5,884 nt of DNA from an uncultured Pseudomonadales bacterium (GTDB taxonomy: Bacteria; Pseudomonadota; Gammaproteobacteria; Pseudomonadales; IMCC2047), in contig CAMYKE010000104.1 of the NCBI GenBank assembly GCA_947258895.1, positions 1-5,884 on the forward strand. The letters run 5' to 3'. The notes below the pieces were generated by a model that was given only the letters and a program-made list of their open reading frames with translations, made no database searches and was not told the origin of the DNA. How positions within the stretch are numbered: position 1 is the stretch's first letter; every line of letters begins with the position of its first letter. Shown here in pieces: positions 1 to 4,335 of the stretch. The position numbers and the translations under genes are program-made.

Positions 1-107
1 CATTTACAAAACTAAGCGCTAACTTCTTGATAAATAAGGGCTCAAAATCCAATCTTTTGTGTAAAAATATTAGCTAAGTATTTGATATTGATGAAAAGTA
101 TGTAAGC

Positions 108-152
108 CTACGAACCGAGCGGTCGGAGGTTCGAATCCTCCCGAGTGCGCCA
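108..152 (+). other. tRNA-Arg(ACG) 3'-half fragment, probable att site
   Basis: The stretch reads as the 3' part of a tRNA-Arg: anticodon loop CTACGAA with anticodon ACG (110-112), 3' anticodon stem CCGAG (115-119), variable loop (120-124), T arm GGAGG-TTCGAAT-CCTCC (125-141), 3' acceptor strand CGAGTGC (142-148), discriminator G and encoded CCA (150-152). The partner sequences are missing. The bases before the loop (TAAGC) do not pair with CCGAG, and no GCACTCG acceptor 5' strand or D arm lies at the expected distance upstream. It is therefore not a working tRNA gene. Identity starting in the anticodon loop and running to CCA is what a tyrosine-recombinase element targeting a tRNA gene leaves at its far end. 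By inference, the DNA to the left (1-107) is the end of an integrated element and an intact tRNA-Arg lies further upstream. Confidence 0.85.
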
Positions 153-160
153 TATAAATC

Positions 161-194
161 AAGGGCTTACGATTTTTTAGTGAGCCCTTTTTTT
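161..194 (+). terminator. Rho-independent terminator after the tRNA fragment
   Basis: A nine-pair stem AAGGGCTTA (161-169) / TGAGCCCTT (181-189), with one T-G pair and an 11-base loop, runs straight into a T tract (188-194). This is the normal form of an intrinsic terminator on the plus strand and sits where the terminator of the tRNA-Arg gene would be. It was probably carried along with the original tRNA 3' flank. The AAGGGCTCA at 36-44 matches the 181-189 arm in inverted orientation, so a second pairing is possible but too distant to be a terminator. Confidence 0.7.
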
Positions 195-239
195 ATATTT
201 TCCCCAAACTTTTCCCCAAACTATTGCTATTTTGTGGCC
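177..239 (-). pseudogene. C-terminal scrap of a disrupted gene, possibly tyrosine integrase
   Basis: On the minus strand a 20-codon open stretch ends in TAA (179-177) and encodes a very basic, tryptophan-containing tail, VWGKVWGKYKKRAH at its end. It is preceded directly by a stop (242-240), one base from the inverted repeat of the insertion sequence. This suggests that the gene body was separated from its 3' end by the insertion. Short basic tails with repeated W/F-G-K units are common at the C-termini of tRNA-associated tyrosine integrases, and the position beside an att site fits one. The identity is an inference from context. The peptide is too short for recognition, and the codons overlap the terminator hairpin. 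The body of such a gene was not found on the other side of the insertion sequence. Confidence 0.3.
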
Positions 240-243
240 TTAA

Positions 244-260
244 TCAGGTGTGCCGTGCGA
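244..260 (+). repeat. Left terminal inverted repeat of IS copy 1
   Basis: TCAGGTGTGCCGTGCGA. Its reverse complement is found at 1399-1415 with one mismatch (G/C at the fourth base); the inner 13 bases are perfect. It is the end closest to the transposase stop codon. Confidence 0.85.
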
Positions 261-269
261 GTTGCTAAT

Positions 270-1355
270 TTAGCAAGCGATGGGCGTATAGAATAATCCT
301 CTGCAGTGCATCTTCCAGAAATGATTTTTGATTGGTCGCGCCTTTGGACGGGTATAATTAGCCTCCTGCTTTGGCGTCACACCACCTAAGGCAGTATGCC
401 CCCGCGTTTCGTTATAGTAGTTCACATACTGCTCAAGTTTGCGCGTCAAATCCGCTTCGTTCCAAAAGAAAACTTGATCAAGAAATTCCCTCCGCAATGT
501 GCCGATGGCTCGCTCCACGAAGGGGTGTGAAAGCGGGGTATAGGGTATTGTCTTTAACTCATCGATACCTAAGATTCTCAAGTTGGCATGCCAACGATGA
601 TGAGTAAAGATGGGGTCATTGTCCGTGCTCATCCGGATCGGTGGTGATCGTCCCGCGAGTATGCGATTTAATAGTCGGCAGACGATGATGCCATCCACGT
701 CACCCGAATGTACGGCATAGCCGGTGATACGTCTTGTGTTGATATCAATTGCCAGCATAACCCAATGAGATTTCAGGTGTATGGATTCACAACGAAATAG
801 GTCGAGACTCCAAAGACTATCTTTTGTATGGCCCATAAAGGTTAGCCATGAAGGACCACCGGGATAACCAGGTCTGTAGTGTTTAAGTAGAATCCGTCGG
901 ACGACATGCTTATCTAAGGTGATCCCAAAGGTCTGATAGATTTGCACAGCAATCCGGCCATAGCCCATACGCGGATTACGGTGTTTCATTTCTACCACTA
1001 ATTGAATGATTTCTTGATCAGGACCTTTTGGACCGGGTTTACCGGGTTTCTTGGCAGAATAGAGCATACGGTATTTCCGCTTCACCAACGCTTTATGAAA
1101 ATTCAGAATGGTGGCAGGTTTTACAACGATCGCGAGTTTCCTGATTCGATTGCGGGGAATGATGTGAGCGAGTAGGGCAAAAAAGATGCGATCCAATTGA
1201 GTGAGGCGAGGTGCTCGCCGGCGAGAGCGATTGACAACAATGAGTTGCTGCCGAAAGATAATGTTTTCTGCCGCAATTGACTTTAAGCCACCCGGGCGTA
1301 ACAGTTTGATATAACAAGCTACAAACTGATATGCAAAGAGGGCTAGAAATCTCAT
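270..1355 (-). CDS. DDE (rve-type) transposase, 361 aa, intact
   Basis: Catalyses cutting and strand transfer of the surrounding insertion sequence. The N-terminal 160 residues are basic and include a linker rich in Pro, Gly and Lys (about 104-112), followed by a conserved NPRMGYGRIA helix (127-136) typical of the region before the integrase core. The RNase H-like core carries the acidic triad D185 (in SLDLFR), D245 (in STDNDP) and E281 (in HPFVERAIG). This leaves 35 residues between the second Asp and the Glu, as in DD(35)E enzymes of the IS3/IS481/retroviral class. The tail HTALGGVTPKQ (320-330) is the usual end of such transposases. The ATG start is supported because the diverged copy at 3087-4174 aligns from exactly the same methionine. 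No strong Shine-Dalgarno sequence is seen close to the start, which fits low transposase expression. Exact IS family not assigned. Confidence 0.92.
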   Translation of the reverse strand: MRFLALFAYQFVACYIKLLRPGGLKSIAAENIIFRQQLIVVNRSRRRAPRLTQLDRIFFALLAHIIPRNRIRKLAIVVKPATILNFHKALVKRKYRMLYSAKKPGKPGPKGPDQEIIQLVVEMKHRNPRMGYGRIAVQIYQTFGITLDKHVVRRILLKHYRPGYPGGPSWLTFMGHTKDSLWSLDLFRCESIHLKSHWVMLAIDINTRRITGYAVHSGDVDGIIVCRLLNRILAGRSPPIRMSTDNDPIFTHHRWHANLRILGIDELKTIPYTPLSHPFVERAIGTLRREFLDQVFFWNEADLTRKLEQYVNYYNETRGHTALGGVTPKQEANYTRPKARPIKNHFWKMHCRGLFYTPIAC

Positions 1356-1398
1356 TTATCCAGTTTGCCACTCCCTATTTTTCTAGCAAGATCATAAT

Positions 1399-1415
1399 TC
1401 GCACGGCACACGTGA
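1399..1415 (-). repeat. Right terminal inverted repeat of IS copy 1
   Basis: TCGCACGGCACACGTGA on the plus strand, the reverse complement of 244-260 with one mismatch. It lies upstream of the transposase start. The following 100 bases (1416-1516) hold no gene or obvious signal apart from a short duplicated CACAGTCT/CACAGTCT near 1455-1470. Confidence 0.85.
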
Positions 1416-1516
1416 CAATAGCCTTTAGAACGCTAAGATCGAATATTTGCGGAGCACAGTCTCACAGTCTGCGATCATATTTTTGGGAGGCACAGGTAGA
1501 TATAACCACTCCAATT

Positions 1517-1575
1517 TCTTTACTATTGATTTAGTGTAAAGATTTTTGTATCTTTACTCTCAGTGTAAAGTAAAG
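1517..1575 (+). promoter_or_regulatory. Half-site array, probable VapB/VapC operator
   Basis: Five six-base half-sites lie in front of the antitoxin gene: CTTTAC (1518-1523), GTAAAG (1536-1541), CTTTAC (1552-1557), GTAAAG (1565-1570) and GTAAAG (1570-1575). They pair into inverted repeats, the best being GTAAAGAT (1536-1543) facing ATCTTTAC (1550-1557) across six bases, and CTTTACT (1552-1558) facing AGTAAAG (1569-1575). AbrB/MazE-fold antitoxins dimerise and bind such palindromes, alone or with toxin, to repress their own operon. The array covers the predicted promoter at 1526-1554, so bound protein would block RNA polymerase. The binding itself is inferred. Confidence 0.7.
1526..1554 (+). 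promoter_or_regulatory. Sigma70-type promoter of the VapBC-like operon
   Basis: TTGATT (1526-1531) and TATCTT (1549-1554) are separated by exactly 17 bases. Each hexamer differs from consensus at two positions or fewer. Transcription would start near 1561, giving a leader of about 30 bases that contains the ribosome binding site GAGGG (1582-1586), six bases before the antitoxin ATG. The -10 box lies inside the GTAAAGAT/ATCTTTAC palindrome. Confidence 0.6.
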
Positions 1576-1592
1576 AGTTGTGAGGGTGCGTT

Positions 1593-1808
1593 ATGCCGAA
1601 AGTAAGTTCAAAGCGACAAGTGACTCTGCCGATATCCGGATGTGAAGAGTTAGATATACATCCTGGGGATGAGGTGGAGATTCTACGATATGGCAATCAA
1701 TTTAATATCATAAAGAAAGAGGGTGGTGCAGCTGCCGGTATGCTGAAGCATATTAAGTCCAGGAAGAAGGTTTCTGACAGGCAATCATTGATGAGTAATT
1801 TCGATTGA
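1593..1808 (+). CDS. vapB: AbrB/MazE-fold antitoxin (VapB-like), 71 aa
   Basis: Antitoxin of a type II module: it should bind and neutralise the PIN toxin encoded directly downstream and repress the operon. Residues 4-42 form the swapped-hairpin AbrB/SpoVT/MazE DNA-binding domain, with the recognisable KRQVTLP strand (residues 7-13), the LDIHPGDEVEI turn and strand, and the closing NIIKK strand. The remaining basic C-terminal stretch (about 48-71) is the part that in VapB relatives wraps round the toxin. The length is normal for this family. The ATG has a good GAGGG Shine-Dalgarno six bases upstream. The stop TGA overlaps the downstream TTG start in the sequence TTGA, so the two genes are translationally coupled. 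It is called VapB from the toxin partner; by fold alone it could equally be called MazE-like. Confidence 0.88.
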   Translation: MPKVSSKRQVTLPISGCEELDIHPGDEVEILRYGNQFNIIKKEGGAAAGMLKHIKSRKKVSDRQSLMSNFD

Positions 1809-2227
1809 TTGCGATAGATACGAATGTACTGCTTCGGTATCTACTCGACGATGATGTTAAGCAGTCCCCTCGAGCTAAAAAGCTGATTATTAGCGGCCAT
1901 ACAGTTTTGATTACCGATGTGGTCTTGGTTGAAACCCTGTGGACGTTAATGGGATCACGTTATGGGGTAGACAAGCAGGGTGTTTGCGATATCGTCCGTA
2001 CGTTGATCGGTGACAGCGGATTTGTTTTTGAGGATTCACAGGTTATTTGGAGTTCGTTGCGCGACTATGAAGAAAGTAAGACTGTTCGAGGTAAGAGCCT
2101 GGACTTTGCAGACGCACTCATTTCGAATAAGGCGCGGTATATAGCCCAGAGTCAAGGTGCTGAGTTGTCAGGGTTTTATAGCTTCGATAAGGCAACCGAA
2201 CAGCTACCAGGTGCAATGCCTCTATAG
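1805..2227 (+). CDS. vapC: PIN-domain ribonuclease toxin (VapC-like), 140 aa
   Basis: Toxin of the pair: VapC-type PIN proteins are Mg-dependent endoribonucleases that cut tRNA or rRNA and stop translation. The PIN signature is complete: D5 in the N-terminal IDTNVLLRYLL strand, E43 in VLVETLW, D100 and D103 in LDFADALI, and D128 in YSFDKA near the C-terminus. All expected metal-binding acids are present, so the enzyme looks active. The length is typical. The start is TTG at 1805-1807, overlapping the antitoxin TGA by three bases. No ATG occurs at the right place, and starting later would lose the catalytic D5, so the TTG is needed. A weak start in such an overlap keeps toxin below antitoxin. 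No clear terminator follows; the next promoter lies about 140 bases on. The target RNA cannot be told from sequence. Confidence 0.92.
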   Translation: MIAIDTNVLLRYLLDDDVKQSPRAKKLIISGHTVLITDVVLVETLWTLMGSRYGVDKQGVCDIVRTLIGDSGFVFEDSQVIWSSLRDYEESKTVRGKSLDFADALISNKARYIAQSQGAELSGFYSFDKATEQLPGAMPL

Positions 2228-2290
2228 TGAATTGGTGAAACGCAGAACAATGTTAAGTGATAAGGTACTCAGTCATCGGGGCGTCTGGTC

Positions 2291-2342
2291 GTAATTGTCA
2301 AAATATCGCTCGTGAGTTTTACGTGACATTAATGTGCAAAAC
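2291..2342 (+). repeat. 52-bp direct repeat, left copy (R1)
   Basis: Matches 2990-3041 at 46 of 52 positions, including an unbroken identical run of 28 bases (2302-2329). Its right part forms an imperfect palindrome: GTTTT (2316-2320) with AAAAC (2338-2342), and ACATT (2326-2330) with AATGT (2331-2335). Together with R2 it encloses the Phd/ParE module. Similarity ends right after AAAAC, where the module's own promoter region begins. The order GTT...AAC is opposite to that of integron attC sites. The origin is unknown; a solo transposon end or a MITE-like repeat are both possible. Confidence 0.8.
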
Positions 2343-2363
2343 ACCACAGGTTGAAAGAACCGG

Positions 2364-2393
2364 TTGACAGCACCTGTAAACAGGCGCTATAAA
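2364..2393 (+). promoter_or_regulatory. Strong sigma70 promoter of the Phd/ParE operon
   Basis: TTGACA (2364-2369), a perfect -35 box, stands 18 bases before TATAAA (2388-2393), five of six matches to the -10 consensus. Transcription would start at about 2400, so the messenger cannot include a TTG start at 2364. This settles the antitoxin start as the ATG at 2424. This promoter is markedly closer to consensus than that of the upstream VapBC-like operon. Confidence 0.75.
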
Positions 2394-2397
2394 CAGG
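2373..2397 (+). promoter_or_regulatory. Operator of the Phd/ParE operon
   Basis: The palindrome CCTGT-AA-ACAGG (2373-2384) occupies the promoter spacer. The half-site TAAACAGG (2377-2384) is repeated directly at 2390-2397, 13 bases on, over the -10 box. Phd/YefM antitoxins are known to bind short palindromes in this position and to repress cooperatively with toxin. The arrangement therefore points to conditional cooperativity-type autoregulation, by inference. Confidence 0.6.
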
Positions 2398-2423
2398 TCT
2401 TTAATATCGTAAGAGTTATCGCA

Positions 2424-2693
2424 ATGCAAACAAAATTCTCTGAGGACATCGTTCCTCTTTCTGATTTAAAGGTTAATCCTGGAAAGGTAGTTAATCACGT
2501 CAAAGAATCTCACCGTCCCGTTCTTCTTACCAGCCGCGGTAGAGGTGTTGCAGTTGTTCAAGGGTTAGAGGAATTTGAAAAAACCGAAGAAGAGCTCTTC
2601 TTCGTAAAAGCCATCGCTCAAGGTCTTTTGGATATCAAAGAAGGCCAAACTGTGGATCTGGATGATGCGAAAAAAAGGCTGGGCATCGAATAG
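2424..2693 (+). CDS. Phd/YefM-family antitoxin, 89 aa
   Basis: Antitoxin of the second type II module, expected to bind the RelE/ParE toxin encoded next to it and to repress the operon. Residues 1-52 fit the Phd/YefM fold: a helix-strand start (VPLSDLKVNPGKVVNHVKES), the RPVLLTSRGRGVAVVQG strand pair and the LEEFEK helix start. The acidic helical tail (55-89, rich in Glu and Asp, ending KKRLGIE) is the toxin-binding segment. I chose the ATG at 2424 over the in-frame TTG at 2364 because the latter lies in the -35 box and its extra 20 residues look nothing like the family. The ribosome site is weak (AAGAG, 2411-2415, eight bases upstream). The stop TAG is followed with no gap by the toxin GTG. 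Confidence 0.9.
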   Translation: MQTKFSEDIVPLSDLKVNPGKVVNHVKESHRPVLLTSRGRGVAVVQGLEEFEKTEEELFFVKAIAQGLLDIKEGQTVDLDDAKKRLGIE

Positions 2694-2993
2694 GTGAAAA
2701 TTTCATTCTCAGGATCTGCTCTCAGTGATCTGGAGGATATCAAAACATACTATTTGGAGCAGGGCGTGCCTCAGATAGGGCAAGATTTTGTCGCTTCTAT
2801 TTTTGCGCATGTTCAAATGCTTTCTGATCATCCAAATATTGGTCGAATTGTCCCGGAATTTGGGGAGGAGAATATCCGCGAAATAATTCATTCTCCATTT
2901 CGCATCGTATATTTACGCGATATAAAATCAATACAAATAATCAGAGTATGGCGTAGTGAAAGATTGCTCAATCTTTCTGCTAGTTCAGTGTAA
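2694..2993 (+). CDS. RelE/ParE-superfamily toxin, 99 aa
   Basis: Toxin partner of the Phd/YefM antitoxin. The compact fold is readable in order: first strand MKISFSGSA, two helices (about 9-23 and 26-45) containing LSDLEDIKTYYLE, the HPNIGRIVPEF turn (46-56), then strands IREIIHSPFRIVYLRD (61-76) and IQIIRVWRSER (80-90). The IGR..PEF and FRI.Y motifs and the closing RVWRSER match ParE-like proteins more than ribosome-dependent RelE. The target could therefore be DNA gyrase (ParE) or mRNA on the ribosome (RelE), and sequence reading alone does not decide. The GTG start directly abuts the antitoxin stop, giving tight coupling. The last codon and stop TAA (2991-2993) already lie in the right direct repeat. 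Confidence 0.9.
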   Translation: MKISFSGSALSDLEDIKTYYLEQGVPQIGQDFVASIFAHVQMLSDHPNIGRIVPEFGEENIREIIHSPFRIVYLRDIKSIQIIRVWRSERLLNLSASSV

Positions 2994-3041
2994 TTACCAT
3001 AATATCGCTCGTGAGTTTTACGTGACATCGGTGTGCAAAAC
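2990..3041 (+). repeat. 52-bp direct repeat, right copy (R2)
   Basis: Second copy of the 2291-2342 repeat, same orientation, 699 bases downstream. The palindrome is kept: GTTTT (3015-3019) / AAAAC (3037-3041) and ACATC (3025-3029) / GGTGT (3030-3034). Three of the six differences from R1 fall in the four central bases or beside them, and the outer arms are identical. After the repeat, ACGTGACAT occurs again (3040-3048), 20 bases after its first occurrence (3020-3028). The decayed IS copy starts 14 bases further on. Confidence 0.8.
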
Positions 3042-3055
3042 GTGACATTTATATG

Positions 3056-3068
3056 CTGTGCCTGGCGA
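3056..3068 (+). repeat. Probable left inverted repeat of IS copy 2
   Basis: CTGTGCCTGGCGA shares TGTGCC and GCGA with the end of IS copy 1 (248-260). It pairs with 4249-4261 in inverted orientation, with 10 of 13 positions kept. Confidence 0.55.
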
Positions 3069-3086
3069 AATATTAATAAATTGCAA

Positions 3087-4174
3087 TTAAGCAGCAAAGG
3101 GAAGCTGAAATAGGCCTCGACAATGTGCGCGCCAGCGGTAATTTGCTAGATCGATGAATTTACCTTGAGCCTTATCGCCGAACTCAACAGGTGTCCGCCC
3201 TTGAAGTGACAGTGAGTTTTGTGTTGATTGTACTATGCCTGATAGGACGCAAGTTTTTTCGCTAGATGTTGATCATTCCATAAAAACGTTTGATCCATGA
3301 GTTCCCTTCTTATGCTAGCTATCAAGCGTTCGACGAAGGGGTGCGATATCGGTGTACAGGGAATGGATTTTACTTCTTCAATATTAAGGATACGAAGATT
3401 CGCCCGCCAGCGATGAAATTGGAATAATGGGTCATTATCGTATGACAGATAGCGGGGTGGATCTTTTTGAGTCATCACTTCGTTAAACATTCGACAAAGC
3501 GTAGCGCCGTTCAGATCGCCGTTAGGAACCGCAAAGCCAATGATGCTGCGGGTGAATTGATCCATCACCAGTAATACCCAGTGGCTCTTAAGGAAAATAG
3601 ACTCGCATCTGAACAGATCAATCGACCACAGACTATCTTTGGTATGACCGAGTGTCGTCAACCAGGACGGGCCATTCTCTCGAGGGTTAGGCTGGTACTA
3701 TTTAGCCAGGATTCGTCTGACCTTGTCTTTATCGATAGCAAGACCAAAAGCAGCGTTGATTTGTAGCGCGATTCCCGGGCACCCAGTTCGGGGGTTGCGC
3801 TGCTTCATGGCGACCACTGCTTTAATGACTTCTTGTGATGGTCCGTTAGGTCCCGGTTTTCCTTTTCTTAGGGCAGAATACAGTAGTTGGTATTTTCGTC
3901 TTTTCATGGCCGCATGAAACTTCAACAACGTGGAAGGCTTTACAATAATCGCGGCTCGTAACATTCTTCCTGGGCTTAAAAATAGCGTCCAAAAGCTTAA
4001 CAACGTTCGGTCTGGCGTTGAGAGGTTGGGGGCTCTATGGCGGGATCGGTTAAGAACCAGCAACTGATGTTTCAAGAGCAAATTTTCAGCAACGATAGCC
4101 TTCGCACCGCCTGGGCCTAACAGCCTGGCAACGGTGGTGAGTTAGTGGAATATTACTATCGCCATTTCCTTCAT
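3087..4174 (-). pseudogene. DDE transposase pseudogene: three stops and one frameshift
   Basis: Read on the minus strand from the ATG at 4174, the product aligns residue for residue with the intact 361-aa transposase. It is broken by TAA at codon 11 (4144-4142), TAG at codon 159 (3700-3698) and TAG at codon 314 (3235-3233), where the intact copy has Phe-region, His159 and Tyr314. A one-base deletion near 3208-3214 then shifts the frame. After the shift, the reading LSLQGRTPVEF...AHCRGLF matches the C-terminus of copy 1 (TALGGVTPKQ...MHCRGLF), ending at TAA 3089-3087. The catalytic acids survive (SIDLFR, SYDNDP, PFVER), so decay is fairly recent or the sequence was long constrained. With three nonsense changes using two different stop codons plus a frameshift, suppression or programmed recoding is not credible. 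Confidence 0.9.
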
Positions 4175-4248
4175 GGCAGGGAATGGTAGTGGAGGTGATA
4201 ATGGGTCCCAAATTTCTGGGTGCGTGATACTCCGGGTGGATTAATAAT

Positions 4249-4261
4249 TCGCCATAAACAG
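4249..4261 (-). repeat. Probable right inverted repeat of IS copy 2
   Basis: TCGCCATAAACAG; its reverse complement agrees with 3056-3068 at 10 of 13 positions. It is preceded by TAAT, as in TAATTCGC at the right end of IS copy 1. The 74 bases between here and the synthetase stop (4262-4335) are GC-rich and hold no supported gene. Confidence 0.5.
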
Positions 4262-4335
4262 GCGGAAATTGCGCCGCGCTCAGGGCAGATCGACCTGGAC
4301 AATCTGTTTCCCGAGGATCTGTGGCTATGCGCTGT

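Larger units (their letters stand above)
244..1415 (-). mobile_element. Intact insertion sequence with DDE transposase (IS copy 1)
   Basis: About 1.17 kb bounded by inverted repeats that match at 16 of 17 positions (244-260 and 1399-1415) and containing a single full-length transposase gene in minus orientation. The gene stop lies 9 bases inside the left repeat and the start lies 43 bases inside the right repeat, which is compact IS organisation. I see no convincing target-site duplication: flanks CTTAA and CAATA differ, though the true tips could be a few bases off. One uninterrupted reading frame argues against the two-frame IS3 arrangement. The DDE(35) rve-type core would suit an IS481-like or unclassified family. 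The transposase is intact and both ends are present, so the copy may still be mobile. Confidence 0.85.
3056..4261 (-). mobile_element. Decayed insertion sequence of the same family (IS copy 2)
   Basis: About 1.2 kb containing a broken transposase related to that of copy 1 and in the same orientation. Candidate ends are CTGTGCCTGGCGA (3056-3068), which matches the copy 1 end at 10 of 13 positions, and TCGCCATAAACAG (4249-4261), whose reverse complement matches the left end at 10 of 13. Both ends have drifted. The ends lie 18 and 74 bases outside the gene, compared with 9 and 43 in copy 1. The copy is a relative and not a recent duplicate: protein similarity is clear but only moderate. It is unlikely to move by itself. 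Copy 1 transposase might act on its ends if they are still recognised, which is speculative. Confidence 0.7.

Noticed and set aside
75..152. Complete tRNA-Arg gene
   Set aside because: No 5' acceptor strand GCACTCG, no D arm and no CTCGG anticodon 5' strand lie upstream; only the 3' half is present.
371..607. Plus-strand 78-aa open frame within IS copy 1
   Set aside because: Antisense shadow of the transposase core, no ribosome site or recognisable features.
2364..2423. Longer form of the Phd/YefM antitoxin starting at TTG 2364
   Set aside because: The TTG is part of a perfect -35 box, the likely transcript starts near 2400, and the extra 20 residues do not look like the family.
2291..3041. 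R1 and R2 as integron attC sites around a TA gene cassette
   Set aside because: attC sites run from RYYYAAC to GTTRRRY and are imperfect palindromes of that polarity. Here the palindrome is GTTTT...AAAAC, the opposite order, and the cassette has its own promoter; no integron integrase is visible.
3087..4174. Two separate small transposase genes, or stop-codon readthrough, in the second IS
   Set aside because: The pieces form one collinear homologue of the intact transposase. Three stops of two kinds plus a frameshift mean decay, not recoding.
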